Source of the DNA: Blastomyces gilchristii SLH14081
Taxonomy: Eukaryota; Ascomycota; Eurotiomycetes; Onygenales; Ajellomycetaceae
Reading direction: 5' to 3'
Assembly (NCBI RefSeq): GCF_000003855.2
Contig: NW_003101674.1
Span: 1,497,815 to 1,561,814, forward strand
Length of the DNA stretch: 64,000 nucleotides
Part shown: in pieces, positions 49,020 to 62,138 of the stretch
Layout: every line of letters begins with the position of its first letter
Position numbering within the stretch: the stretch's first letter is position 1
Position numbers and translations under genes: made by a program
The notes under the pieces: model-generated
Seen by the model: the letters and a program-made list of their open reading frames with translations, nothing else
Told to the model about the DNA's origin: nothing
Databases searched by the model: none

Positions 49020-50622
49020 TCTAATCACTATTATCAGATAGTAGATTATAACTATTCTGAAAAGTAGAAATCTTAACTGCTTGCATTATATCTAGTTTAT
49101 CATCAGAGTTATTTCTCAATTCTCTAATCTTAAGAGAAGTTTGAGAATTCAAATTCTGTTTACATTTAGCTGAAGAATTGAAGTTTGAAGATTTAGATAG
49201 TTAAGAGTTTCTTCTTTTTAAGCTTGCAGTTGTGAGTTTACTGACTTAACTATTCTCTTCAGTTCTAGATTTGATTTGAGCTTCATCTTTTCTTCAGTTC
49301 TTTTGAGTTCTTAAAGCAAATATACATTCTTTTGAGCTAGATGCATGTTTTTCTTTGCAATTAGAGTATTTAAGCAGAGTGTGTTGACATATTTCATCTC
49401 TTTTTGAGCATGTTTCACATTTATACTCACTAGTTTTGTGATCTCTGGCACAGAATGTATATTTTGAGTCTCTAAAACAGGAGATTGCAAAGTGTCTATA
49501 TCTTTGACAGTTTGAACACTGTGTTTGAGCTTTGAGATTCATTCTTGAGTCTTTGTATTCATGAACTCTCATTTTCAAATCTACTACTCTTACTTCAGAG
49601 ATCTTTGACTGTTCAAGTGTCTTTATATATACTAGAACAGAGACATTTCTTCTACTTTATCTCAACTCAATTGATTTTAGTTATACAGACTCTTTTCTCA
49701 GTTGAATAGAGTTGTATTCTTCTAATTCATTTTTGAGAAGTAGTATTTCTTCTTCACAGTCAAAAATTTCAACTGAAATATCATGAAGAATGAATTTGTC
49801 TCACTTTTCATCTCTCTTAGATAGAATTGTTGTGTTTAACAAAGATTCTACTTCTGATTTTCAGAGATTCTCATTCTGAATAAGGAATTCTGCACTGAAT
49901 TCAGACATTGTAGTCAGAATGATAGAGTTTTCAAAGAAGAATGACTCAATTGAAGCTATAACTGGTTTTTGAACTTCAATATCAGTCATTAACTGAGAAA
50001 AGAACTGCTGATTAATTTCATTTCTGATTCTTAAAATGAGATTTGAGTTTAGCTTGTTTCTTTGCAAGATATCCTGGTTTGAGACTTTGAGAATAAGTCT
50101 TCTATTTCTGGAGATTTGAAAGTTTTTCTTCTTTTATATTTTTTTCTTCACTTTTCTATGAATAGAAGTATAAGCATTATTCTTCTCAGTTTTCTCAGGA
50201 TTTTGAGCCTGTTTTGAGATAGCAGGTTTAGAGACAGCAGATTCAGCTGCTTGAGCATATGTTTTCTTCTGATTTAAAGAAGAAGAAGAAGTAGAAAAAG
50301 AGAAAGAAGAGCAAGATAAGAAGTCAGTGATTATACTAGGAATTTTCAATATTTTTTAAACTGTGTTTGAAATTTCAAGCTTGAACTTGATCATCTTCTA
50401 TAGTTGTCTAGTCTGAGTATGAAGAATTAACAGAACTTCTTCATTCATCTCACTCAGATACTGCTTTTCAAGAATCTTGCTTACTTTTTCAAGTTTCTGT
50501 ATTTCAAGAACTTATTATTTCTCTATTTCTTCTTTCTTTCTTCTCTTCAGAATTTCAATCTCAGGAATAGTATTTGAGAAAGCATCTTTTTTCACATCAA
50601 CTGAGTGTATTTTTGAACTCAT
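49020..50622 (-). pseudogene. LINE ORF1 (RNA-binding, CCHC knuckles), decayed
   Basis: Start ATG at 50622 (MSSKIHSVDVKKDAFSNTIP). The N-terminal half is helical, followed by a Ser/Ala-rich linker (about 50134-50349). The C-terminal part at 49578-49294 has Cys/His knuckles: CSNCQRYRHFAISC, CARDHKTSEYKC, then CKEKHASSSKEC, close to the Tad ORF1 pattern with Gly before His changed to Arg in the first. Only a few stops separate long open parts, fewer than in the Ty3 copies. It would package the LINE RNA. Confidence 0.8.
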
Positions 50623-51604
50623 TATTTTCACTCAATGAAAAGTTGATCAGACTGTTTCAATTGAGATATGTATTGAACTCTTTTGAAAAGTTGATCAGAC
50701 TGTTTCAATTAAGAGATTTCTATGTCTGTTTTCAATTGAAAAGTTGATTAGACTGTTTTAAAAGAAGAATAAAAGACTTTTGTATATAAAACATCTTATT
50801 TTTTTCACACTAGTTCAGTAACTAGATTAGATTTTTGAAGAGAATCTAATAAACTAAAATTGATTTTTGAGATAAATCAATAAAATCTTTACAATCTCTT
50901 TCTTGAGATACAGTGAGAAAAAGTATGATATTAATTGATAATAAATCAGATAATATAACAGTTTTTGAGAGAAAAACTGATAAAAAATAAATTAATTCTT
51001 TGCAGAGAAATTGATTAAAACTATTCAATTTTATTCTAAATCATTCAATTCTTCTCACACAACAAGTGTGCAACTCAAATCAGTTAATAAAGAGTGTAAA
51101 AAAGAATTAAGTATTAATGAAAGCTCTTCAGTCACTGAAAAAGTAATTCTTACTTAAAATAATATGAAATTATGACAGAAAACAGCTCTGTTTTTAATTC
51201 TTTGTAAGAATATTATATAAAACTCAGAGAAAATCATCTTACTTTTTCAAGAGAAGTAAAAAACTATTTCTAAGATCTTTTTTTTATATTAACTGCTGCA
51301 GAAGAATAAGATAGAAACTGCTAAGATATGCACTACTGTATATTCTCTATCAAGACTTTCTCTCTTCAGAGTCTTAATATTATAGAGAATATAAGTCTGT
51401 TTCTATATAATAATATAAATATTATCAGCAGAATGTAGAGAAACTGATTACTTATATCTCAAAATAGAAGACTTTGTCAATAATTATATCAATATAGAGA
51501 TAATTCTCAAATTCAATAGAAATCTAGTGTTGCTGTTCTCAATTCCTTGCAGAATCTATTGAATATTAAGGTATTAAAACTAGATTTAATATATCTCACT
51601 GTGC
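50623..51604 (-). other. LINE 5' UTR, AT-rich part
   Basis: No frame. Near 50640-50760 the phrase GAAAAGTTGATCAGACTG is repeated three times at about 50-60-bp spacing. Otherwise AT-rich and mutated, changing sharply to GC-rich at about 51605. Confidence 0.5.
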
Positions 51605-52272
51605 AGGGATCAAAGGCTCAGTCAGATCTTGAAGTATACTGATTTTATAGTTGTTATGTCTGCTGATTATGTATCAAATACAGTTGCTGAGGTATCTTTT
51701 TGTACTTTTCTGCCGGGGATGGGCCAGATCGGAAGGTGCGGTACAAGGGTGGGACTTGGTGTAAAGACAGAGAGGGTTTTTCGCGGAGGATGCGCTTCAG
51801 ATGTGTCCGTTGATTATGTGCTTGATACTATTGCCGAGGTATCTTTTTGTATTTTTCTGCCGGACGTGGGCCAGATTGAGAAGGGCGGTACGTGGGTGGG
51901 ACTTGGCGTTGATGTTTTGGAACATCAAAGATAGACAGGGTTTTCGTGGAAGTTGCTTCTCAGATATCTCCACAATTACAGGTCGGGGATCTTCCAAAAT
52001 CAAGAAGATTGGCGCATATGGCTAGGTCTCTTTGCCTTACAATTTGTATGGCAATTTGGCCCGGGGTTGTGGTGTGGTAGGGGTGAACGGGGGATAATCC
52101 CACTCAGGAGTTTCGAACAATGTCTGGTTCACGTTTGGCTGGATAACTCCACCACCACACGGGGTATGCGGTCGGCGATGGGGTCAAAATGCTCGTATGA
52201 TCAAGGGCTTTTCGATGGATCTATCGGCGGGTTCTTATTCGAAAAATTGAGCGAGTTCGTGGTGGAGCGCCT
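51605..52272 (-). other. GC-rich 5' end of LINE copy 2 with about 147-bp tandem repeats, unmutated
   Basis: CC, GG and CG words are common here, unlike the mutated DNA on both sides. Two monomers begin at about 51662 and 51809, sharing TGATTATGT, GAGGTATCTTTTTGTA, TTTTCTGCCGG, TGGGCCAGAT and GGGTGGGACTTGG; the second is longer and leads to a third partial unit at about 51960. It ends directly at the 14-bp target duplication (52273), so it belongs to the inserted element and is most simply its monomeric 5' UTR promoter. Open frames on both strands here are not supported as genes. Confidence 0.65.
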
Positions 52273-53987
52273 GTGATTGAGACTGTCTTTATTGTCTTAT
52301 AAAACTGAAACAGTAAATCAATCACCTATTTCAACTGAGTTCACTTCATATCAGAAAGTTTCAATATCTGAATCTTTTTCTGATCAGAGTGTTACACTCA
52401 ATGATTAATTATCTGATATAATTGAAGAGTCTGAACAGTCATCTCATATATTGAACTTTATTATATTTTAATATTCTGTATTATATTCAGTGATGTGACT
52501 GATTTGTTTATTTATTGAATATCATGAAATCATTATTATTATTTAGAGAAGATACAAATCATATTAGCAATGTTTCAAATCTGTGATATTTAAATTATTA
52601 GTCAATCTATTTAAAATTAACAGTAGTGTTATCAAAAAGTGTTATTAAAAAGCAATATTAAAAAGTGTTATTAAAAAACATTATCTTTTACAAAGTAAAT
52701 GTAAAAGTTACTTAAGTAATTATTTTCATCTTATTCTTATCTCAAGAATCAGTCATCTCATTATTCTTCATCTCAATGTTAAGATTCTTTATCAGTGTTT
52801 ATATTACAAGTTGAATTACATGAGCAATGCAGAAAATATGATCTTATTTATTATTTTAGAAATACAAAGCTAATTTTTAGTTTAAGCTGTTCATCATAGT
52901 GTAGTTATTCACAGCATTATCAGTTATAATTGTAAGAAGACTGAGACTAATATCTTAATAGTCATTTTTAATCATAGTCATTAATATCTCTGTTATATAA
53001 TCCTCAGTATAACTACTGATTAATGATTTAAATTTAATTAATATCTCTTGATAAGTTCAGTTCTCATCAATGTAATAATATATAACTCTCATAAATACAA
53101 GATTATTTATACTAGTTTATATATTCACTGTGAGAGACACTCTTCAATTACTCTTCAACTCTGATTCTAGATATTATATATTGACTTTGTAGTGTATCTT
53201 GAGATTGAATCAAAGACAGAATCAATATGAAATATAAAGATTTGAATTAAGCATTTAAAGAAGTGTTCAGAATTCAGAGTTTTCAATTAATTGAAGAGAA
53301 AGATTCAGAGATATATATATACAAAGTAATTATTCACAGAAGTTATCAGATGAGAGTTGTGAAATCAGAGTACTGATACATAATTGTTTTCACATGATTT
53401 TCTTCAAATTAGAAAGTTAGTGTTATTAAAAATCATTATCTGATAGAGTAACTTATCAGCTCAGTAGTAATTTTCTGATTATTTTTCTTTTATTATCTGC
53501 ATTCTGATAACTTCAGATGTCAGGAAATTTCTTCAGAGCTATAATCAGTTTATAATAAATATTTCTGAATAAAGTTACAGTGATTATAGTAGAGAGATAA
53601 CTCTTCAGTAATCTATAATATAATCTATTGATAATTATTTCATAGTTTATCTTAGTATTTGTGTTGAGTTTTTCATAAATTTCATGACCTGAAATCAGAT
53701 GTGAAGAATGAAATGATTATTTATTATAATTGAAAGAGAGCATTCTGTGTTGAATTGTAAACAACATAGACTTTGTAATTCACAGTGATTTCTTGAAGAG
53801 TATATAAATCTTTAATAGAAGTAAAAGAAGTGAAAGAAGTAAATTCAGAAGATATAATAATAATTTAAGAAAGATAATAATTTATTTTCAATAACTGATC
53901 ACTGATGTGTGTAAGAAGAATTAATATAAGAGAAAATAATGTTCTTTCTTAGCTTAGTTATAATTTTAGTACTAACTCAGATTGAAT
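52273..53987 (-). mobile_element. hAT copy B, middle part, reversed
   Basis: Continues the copy from 44670 after the LINE (14-bp duplication). Matches the reverse complement of 6148-7860 of copy A, with the transposase TDNAVNN motif on the minus strand at about 52905-52925. It ends at GATTGAAT (53980-53987), the left duplication for hAT copy C. Confidence 0.9.
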
Positions 53988-54354
53988 TAGACTGACTGTG
54001 TGACCGTGTCTGAGACCAGAATTAAACTTTACAGTTGTCACATTGCCTAAAAGCATTACTTCTGATCATGGTTTGTATTCATCACATTGATTTCAAATTC
54101 TGTTATTTCAAATATTAAAGATTTCAGATTCACTTTTCAAATAAAAATCTAGTCTCAGATAAAGAATATGTTTGAATTCTTAGTCACATTTTCATTCTGA
54201 TCTCATTATTGAAAATGATATTAAATGAGACTATGAAATCATTTCTCACTTACATAATATCATAACATAGTGCTCATTTGTTGAAAATTCAATGAAGAGT
54301 GTTATTAAATATTATTACTTTTCTGAACACAGATCATAATCAATATCATTTTAA

Positions 54355-54562
54355 TTAAAAAAAAAATATAAAATACAAAAAATAACAAAAAAATAAAAAA
54401 CAAAATAACAAGAAAAAATCACAACAAAAAAAAAAAAAAAAAAGAGAAAGAAAAAAAGAAGAGAAAGAAAAGAAGAGAAAGAAAAGAAGAGAAAGAAAGA
54501 GAAAGAAAAAAAAAAAAATAAAAGAAAAAGAAAAAAACAAAAAATAAAAATAAAAAAAAATC
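54355..54562. repeat. A-rich/GAAAA low-complexity tract in hAT copy C
   Basis: Longer version of the tract at 3650-3790, with GAGAAAGAAAA units. The opposite strand gives a Phe/Leu/Ser-rich frame that is not a gene. Confidence 0.9.
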
Positions 54563-55657
54563 ATGATTGCAGAGCTGTAGCATTCTTAAAATACTCACTT
54601 CTCAGAGTCTTTGCAATGTTTATTATCAATTATATATCTCTTACAGTGAGAGTAATATGACTGTGATGAGTCATTGTCTTAACATCATCTAACAAATAAT
54701 CAGTATATATCTATATAAATATGAATAATTAGAAAATATACACTTAAAATGTGTGATCAGAGTAGACTCTGCTGTCACTTGAATAACATTAAGAGCAGAA
54801 TGCTGGAATCAATGATTCTCTTCATTGATTTCATGAACAAGGCATGTGAAGATGATCTTGAGAAATATAAGATTCTCTGACTTCTGATAGAAACAGATTT
54901 CATGAAGAGACTCTATTTTCATTATATCAGAGACTGAGTATTATCAAAAAGTATTACTTCAATGTACATGTACTTACTGTGACAATTCACTCTCTGTGCA
55001 CATGGCTGAGAGTTGTGACTTTTCCATGCCACACAGCTCTTCCTGAGATGCTGCTGCTGATTCATAACTCACACAGTCTCTCAGTTCAGCACATGCTGCA
55101 TATATACAGCTCTGTGTGCTGGAGCTGTGTTGATCATTATGACCTGATGTGATACTCACTTTTCACAGGCCATGTTTCATTTGATTGAGGAGAGAGAGGG
55201 AACATAACTGCTGTTTTATTTAAGAAGAAATGAATAATTGAATCTGTAGAAAATAATTTGATTTCTTCTGCATTTAAAATTTGATTAGTCTATACTCTTC
55301 AATTTGAGGGTTTCTGAGAGTGTTTTAATAGTTTTCATATCAGCTTGGAATTAGTGATTGATTGAAGAAGAGAAAAGAGAGAAGAAAGAAATAAGAATAA
55401 CTTATCTTTATAATATGAAAACAGAGAATTACTGCAATCATTTATTCTAACAACAAAGATCTGTTTTCTGCATGTATCTCTGATACAGATTATATAATAA
55501 CTGTATACAAAGAATATCAACAGTGCATGCATTGAATGAAGATGATGTTGCTATGCAACACTGTAGCTGTTTCTGTACATTGCTGAAAGCTGTTAATATT
55601 TTCTTTGAGTCTCTTTATATTTGATAAGTCAGTAATATATTTCAATGCACTTCTTCT

Positions 55658-55746
55658 TTCATCATCATTATCATCATCATCATTATCATCATCATCATTA
55701 TCACTATCATCATTATCATCATCATCATCATCATTATTATTATCAT
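55658..55746. repeat. (TCA)n microsatellite in hAT copy C
   Basis: Same position as 4876-4951 in copy A. Gives an artefactual His/Tyr-rich frame. Confidence 0.9.
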
Positions 55747-55799
55747 ATTATTTCTGACTGCCTCTTCTGCCTTCACCTCTCTTCAAAACTCACTGAAAT

Positions 55800-56575
55800 C
55801 AATCATGTTATTTCTCTTCAAATATTCTACAGTTCTGTGAATCACCAAGGCGCGTGAGCGCTGTCACAGATTGAAGAGAGAGAAGAAGAAGGCATTTAAG
55901 CAAGAGAAGACAGATTGTAAGACATGTTATGATACCTTGAAGAGACTCTGCAAGAGAGCAGAATGATAATGATTTTAAGTAATACTTCTGATAGATTTAG
56001 ACTGAACTAAGTATAGGAATAATGTGGATGATGCTGCCTGTAAGAGATTGAAGAAGAAGATAGTGAAGAGTCTCATACAGTAGTGATAAGATCAGAAGAA
56101 GTCTTAAGAATAATTTGAGACTAAGATGAAGAGAGAAAGAGAGAAGAAGAGTATTACTATAAATAAGTAATAACAGAAAGAGATTAAGAGAATGTTAAAG
56201 TAAGAGATAAAGAAGTCAAAACTGATAAGTTTTTTATCTATTAAGAGATAATGATTTTTAATAACACTTCTGTTCTCTAATTGATTAGCAGAAGCTGACA
56301 GAGAAGAAGAAGATTGAGGTCTTATTCAGATCTTGAATGCACTTCATAATTCAGAATATTGAGAAGACAGCTCTGCTCTCTGAGCATATCAATCTGCTTA
56401 CTACTGAGATGAAACCTGAGACAGTAGATCAGGAAATGCAGGATTTTGAGGTACAGATTGACCTGACTGAGAGAGAGCAGTGAAAACTCTTCTCTGAGAA
56501 GACAGTCAAGAGAGATTTTAAGATGATTATCATCTCAGATAAGAAGGAGAAGAAGAAGAAGAAGAATAAGAAGTG
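55800..56575 (+). pseudogene. hAT accessory basic frame, decayed (copy C)
   Basis: Same blocks as 4990-5763: KARERCHRLKREKKKAFK, TLKRLCKRAE, then after stops the Glu-rich block with DLTEREQ and a poly-Lys tail. Conservation of residues between copies, beyond DNA identity, is hard to judge by eye. Function unknown. Confidence 0.45.
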
Positions 56576-56835
56576 AATTATAAAGAATGATAAGAAGAAT
56601 GAGAAAGAGCAGAAAGATGATGAGTAGAAAAAGTTTTTTTCTTTTTATATTAGTTAGTTGTAAGTTCATAATTATTAATAATTAAAATTAATTTTAAGTT
56701 TTTAAAAATTATTGTACAAGTTGTAATCAAGTCAGGAATAATATATATATATATATATATCTATAATGTATAAGTATCAACATTTTTTCAATATTAGTAT
56801 TTACATTTATTCATATATTCATACATTTTTGAATA

Positions 56836-56935
56836 NNNNNNNNNNNNNNNNNNNNNNNNNNNNNNNNNNNNNNNNNNNNNNNNNNNNNNNNNNNNNNNNN
56901 NNNNNNNNNNNNNNNNNNNNNNNNNNNNNNNNNNN
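56836..56935. other. Assembly gap (100 N)
   Basis: Exactly 100 N, a common placeholder for a gap of unknown size, next to an AT microsatellite (56741-56760). In copy A the equivalent region is about 6010-6090. Confidence 0.95.
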
Positions 56936-57084
56936 ATTAATATATTTCGATGATATGATTGAGATTATTAAGATTGCTTATTTACTTTTATATATTAATG
57001 ATATTCAATCTAGGCTGGCCGTCGTGTTACAACTAAGCTAAGAAACAAGATTATTTTCTCTTATATTAATTCTTCTTACACACA

Positions 57085-59740
57085 TCAGTGATCAGTTATT
57101 GAAAATAAATTATCATCTTTCTTAAATTATTATCATGTCTTCTGAATTCACTTCTTTCACTTCTTTTACTTCTATTGAAGATTCATAAACTCTTTAAGAA
57201 ATCACTGTGAATCACAAAGTCTATGTTATTTACAATTTAACACAGAATGCTCTCTTTTAATTATAATGAATAATTACTTCATTCTTCATATCTGATTTCA
57301 GGTCATGAAATTTATGAAAAACTCAACATAAACACTGAGATGAACTATGAAATAATTATCAACAGGTTGTATTACAGATTACTGAAGAGTCATCTCTCTG
57401 CTATAATCACTGCAACTTCATTCAGAAAAATTCATTATAAACTGATTATAGCTCTGAAGAAATTTCTCAATATCTGAAGTCATCAGAATACAGATAATAA
57501 AAGAAAAATAAGCAGAAGATTACTACTGAGCTGATAAGTTACTCTATCAGATAATAATTTTTAATAATGCTAACTTTCTAATTTGAAGAAAATCATGTAA
57601 AAATAATCATATATCAGTACTCTGATTTCATAACTCTTATCTAATAACTTCTGTGAATAATTACTTTACATGTGTATATCTCTGAATCTTTCTCTTTGAT
57701 CAATTGAAAACCCTGAATTCTGAACACTTCTTCAAATGCTTAATTCAAATCTTTATATTCTACATTGATTCTGTCTTCAGTTCAACCTTGAGACATACTA
57801 CAAAGTCAATATACAATATCTAGAATCAGAGTTGAAGAATCATTGAAGAGTGTCTCTCACAGTGAATGCATGAACTAGTACAAATAATCTTATATTTATG
57901 AGAGTTATATGTTATTACATTGATGAGAACTGAACTTATTAAGAGATATTAATTGAATTCAAATCATTGATCAGTAGTCATACTGAGAATTATATAACAG
58001 ACATATTAATAACTGTGATTAAAAATGACTATTGAGATATTAGTCTCAGTCTTCTTACAATTACAACTGATAATGCTGTGAATAACTACACTATGATGAA
58101 GAGCTTAGAGCAAAAATTAGCTTTGTATTTCTGAAATGATAAATAAGGTCATATTCTCTGCATTGCTTATGTGATTCAACTTGTAATGCAAACACTGATA
58201 AAGAATCTTAACATTGAGATGAAGAATAATGAGATGACTGATTCTTGAAATGAGAATGAGATGAAAGTGATTACTCAAGTAACTTTTACATTCATTTTAT
58301 AAAAGATAATGTTTTTTGACAATACTTTTTAATATTGCTTGTTGATAATGCTTTTTGATAATGCTACTGTTAATTTTGAATAGATTGACTAATAATTTAA
58401 ATATCACAGATTCAAAACATTGCTAATGTGATTTGTACCTTCTCTAAACAATAACAATAATTTCATGATATTCAATAAATAAACAAATCAGTCATATCAC
58501 TGAATATGATACAGAATGTTAAAACACAGTGAAGTTCAATATATGAGATGACTGTTCAGACTCTTTGATTGTATCAGATAATTGATCATTGAGTACAACA
58601 CTCTGATTAGAAAAAGATTCAGATATTGAAACTTTCTGATATGAAGTGAACTCAGTTGAAATATGTGATTGATTTACTGTTTCAGTTTTATAAGATTATA
58701 AAGACAGTCTCAATCACTTGTACATCAATGCTGCAGTCAGTCTGATGAGTGTATAACAGTTTATTTACTCATCTTGAGAAGCAGTTGAATCACTCAAAAA
58801 GAAATTCAGTCTGAGATAATGCTATAGTACAGGCTATTATTACTGTAAGAAATAAACTGGCATATTACTACAGTAAAACTGAACAATCTTTTACAGAGTA
58901 CTATACTGTAGCAGCTTTACTAGATTCCTTCTATTGAGTTAATATCTACACTTCTCAAGATTGAACAGAGAAGAAATAAGACTCATATATCAAATTAGCC
59001 TGAGACTACTACAATGTCAACTATCAGAGAATTGAATGAGCAGATGTTCAAGATGTGAAGATAGTGAAATACATTTCTCTAGTAAGTAATGATCTTTGAT
59101 AACACTTTATATCATATAGAACTATAATACTAACTTTGAAACAGAACTTATATATATTGATTGCAACTGAAAATCAGGTAAAACTATATACTTATAAAAC
59201 TGAATTTGACTGCTATCTTCAAGATAATCTAATGAATTTACACATCAAATCAATTCTAGAGTTATAGAAAATTGTTAAGAGTATATATTCAACTGTTGTA
59301 CTGATGATGTGTGATATTCTGATAATTTCATTGACAGAGATGAGAATGAAGTGAAAGTTCAACTCAAGTTGAGATATTTATCACTATCATCAGAGACAAT
59401 TACAAGGAGAAACAATCAAGAAACTCATGATTATAAAACATGAAATTATCAGATAGTTTAATATCTCTGATCACAGTATATCAGAGAAGTGTAGTTTTCA
59501 TGAGAAAGTGAAGAATAAACTTGTACAAGAATGTATTTAGTTGTTTCATGAGCATTATCAATAATTGTTACTAAATTCTGATTATATAAGCAATCACTGA
59601 ATGAACTGAATGAGACTGATTTTGATCTTCAGTCTCAGTTTCATTCTGATTTTGAAAGAATGATCATCTTTCACAGTTTATTCTGAGAAATTACTCTCAT
59701 TTCACTGTTCTTGAATTAAATCTGGTCATTTTTCACACCA
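57085..59740 (+). pseudogene. hAT transposase, decayed (copy C)
   Basis: At about 58063-58100 TTDNAVNNYTMM, and at about 58150-58190 HILCIAYVIQLVMQ (His of the family CxxH changed to Tyr). TGA stops again occupy Trp positions. This copy has the best-preserved DNAxNN block in the window. Bounds approximate. Confidence 0.75.
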
Positions 59741-59869
59741 TTTCTCTCAGAAATGGTTCATTTTCAGATTTTTTTAAGGCTTGGTCCTGTTGGGACTCAC
59801 GCCAAGAAATGTATGAAATCAGATCAAATGAGATCAAATGTGAAATTCATAGTCCCACCGGCCAGTCTA

Positions 59870-62138
59870 GATTGAATATTATCAATATATAAAAGTAAAT
59901 AAATAATGTTGATTAATCTCTATTATATTTCTTGAAATATATTAATATTATAAAAGAGAGTGTTATCGAATTATGTTATCAGATAATATTATTAAAAATA
60001 TATTAATATTATAAATATCAATGTTGAAAAAATGTTGATACTTATACATTATAGTGACATGATAGTTGAATATATATATATATATTATTTCTAATATTGA
60101 TAATTGATTACAACTTATACAATAATTTTTGAAAACTCAAAATTAATTTAAATTATTAACTAATAGTTATAAACTTATAACTAACTAATATAAAAAGAAA
60201 AAAACTTTTTCTACTTATTATCTTTCTTCTCTTTCTCATTCTTCTTATTATTCTTTATAATTCACTTCTTATTCTTATTCTTCTTCTTCTTCTTCTTATT
60301 TGAGATGATAATCATCTTGAAATCTCTCTCTACTATCTTCTCAGAAAAGAGTTCTCACTGCTCTCTCTCAGCCAGGTTAATCTGTATCTCAAAATACTAC
60401 ATTTTCTAATCTGCTGTCTCAGGTTTCATCTCAGTAGTAAGCAGATTGACATACTCAGAGAGCAGAGCTGTCTTCTCAATATCCTGAATCATGAAGTGCA
60501 TTCAAGATCTAAACAAGGCCTTAATTTTCTTCTCCTCTGTCAGCTTCTGCTAATCAATTAGAGAATAGAAGTATTATCAGAAATTGTTCTCTCTCAATAA
60601 AAAACTTATGAGTTTTGACTTCTTTATCTCTCACTTCAATATCTTCTCAATCTTCTTCTATTACTACTTATTTACAGTAATACTCTTCTTCTCTCTCTCT
60701 CTTTTCATCTTAATCTTAAATTATTCTCAGAACTTCTTCTGATTTCATCACTACTATATGAGACTCTTCACTGTCTTCTTTTTCAATCTCTTACAGACAG
60801 TGTTATTCACATTATTTCTATACTTAGTTTAGTCTAAATCTATCAGAAGTATTACTTAAAATTGTTATTATTATACTCTCTTACAGAGTCTCTTTAAGAT
60901 ATTATAATATGTCTTACAATCTGTCTCTCTGTACTTGAACATCTTCTTCTTCTCTTTCTTAATCTGTGACAGTGCTCACACGTCTTGATAGTCTGCAGAA
61001 CCGCAGAATATTTGAAGAGAGATGATATAATTGATTTTGATAAGTGTTGAAGAGAGATGAAGACAGAGAAGGCAGCTAGTAATAATATAATAATGATGAT
61101 AATGATAATGATGATGATGATGATAATGATAATAATGATAATAATGATAATAATGATGATAATGATAAAAGCAGAAGTGCATCAGAATATATTATTGACT
61201 TACTAAATATAAAGAGACAAAGAAATTATTAACAGTTTTCAGAGATGTACAGAAACAGCTACAGTGTTGCATACCAATATTATCTTCATGTAATACATAC
61301 ACTATTAGTATTCTTTGTATGCATTTATTATATAATCTATATCAGAGATACATGCAGAAAATAGATCTTTATTACTAGAAAGAATGATTACAGTAATTCT
61401 CTATTTTCATATTATAAAGATAAGTTATTCTCATTTCTTTCTTCTCTGTTTTCTCTTCTTCTTCAACTCATCACTAAGTTCAAGCTGGTATGAAAACTAT
61501 TAAACCACTCTTAGAAATTCTCAAATTGAAGAGTATAGACTAATCAAATTTTAAATATAGATGAATCAAATTATATTCAATAATATGAATTATTCATTTC
61601 TCTCTTAATAAAATAACAGTTACATCTTTCTCTTCTCTTCTTAAACAAAACATGATCTGTGAAAAGCAAGTATTATATCAGACTATAATAATTAATACAG
61701 TCTCAGTATATAGAACTGTATATACAAAGACATGCTGAACTGAGAGACTGTATGAATTGTGAATCAACAGCAGCATCTCAGAGAGAGCTGTGCAGTATGA
61801 GAAAGCTGCAACTCTCAGTTACATATATAGAGAGTGAATCACTGCAGTAAGTACATATGCATTGTATAAAAGTAATACTTTTTAATAACACTCAGTCTCT
61901 GATATCATGAAAATAGAGTCTCTCTGTGAGATCTGTTTTTATCAGAAGTCAGAGAATCTTATATTCTTCAAGATTATCTTCACACACCTTATCTGTGAAA
62001 TTAATGAGAGAAATCATTAATTTCAGCATTCTGCTCTTGATGTTATTTAAGTGACAGCAGAGTTCATCCTGATCACACTTTTTAAGTGTATATTTTCTAA
62101 TAATTCACATTTATACAGATATATACTGATCATTTATA
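59870..62138 (-). mobile_element. hAT copy B, left part, reversed, truncated
   Basis: Resumes after copy C and matches the reverse complement of about 3905-6140 of copy A: poly-Lys tail region, basic frame, TCA microsatellite (61082-61166). It stops at 62138 where another LTR begins, so the outer 620 bp including the left terminus are missing here; they may lie beyond that element, outside the window. Confidence 0.9.
61082..61166. repeat. (TGA)n/(TAA)n microsatellite in hAT copy B
   Basis: Reverse-complement counterpart of the TCA arrays in copies A and C. Confidence 0.9.

Larger units (their letters stand above)
44671..52272 (-). mobile_element. Full-length Tad-like LINE (copy 2, about 7.6 kb), antisense
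   Basis: The (TTA)n at 44671 is the reverse complement of an (AAT)n 3' tail. A 14-bp duplication GTGATTGAGACTGT flanks it (44657-44670 and 52273-52286). The minus strand encodes ORF1 with zinc knuckles, then ORF2 with AP endonuclease, reverse transcriptase and RNase H, the arrangement of fungal Tad/I-clade non-LTR elements. The 5' end (51605-52272) is GC-rich and tandemly repeated. It lies in hAT copy B and so is younger than it. Confidence 0.93.
53988..59869 (+). mobile_element. hAT copy C, complete (5882 bp incl. 100 N), nested in copy B
   Basis: Left end TAGACTGACTGTGTGACCG, right end CACCGGCCAGTCTA, and perfect 8-bp duplications GATTGAAT (53980-53987, 59870-59877). This is the cleanest full-length example of the family and supports the hAT assignment. 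Its layout equals copy A: A-rich tract, TCA microsatellite, basic frame, transposase. Confidence 0.95.

Noticed and set aside
51629..52276. Overlapping open frames in the GC-rich LINE 5' end
   Set aside because: They follow from low stop frequency in GC-rich tandem repeats; frames differ between monomers and none shows a domain.
54355..54564. Phe-rich minus-strand frame
   Set aside because: Antisense of the A-rich tract; no composition of a real protein.
55645..55857. His/Tyr-rich frame, with a counterpart at 60976-61182
   Set aside because: Both are microsatellite translations and vary between copies.
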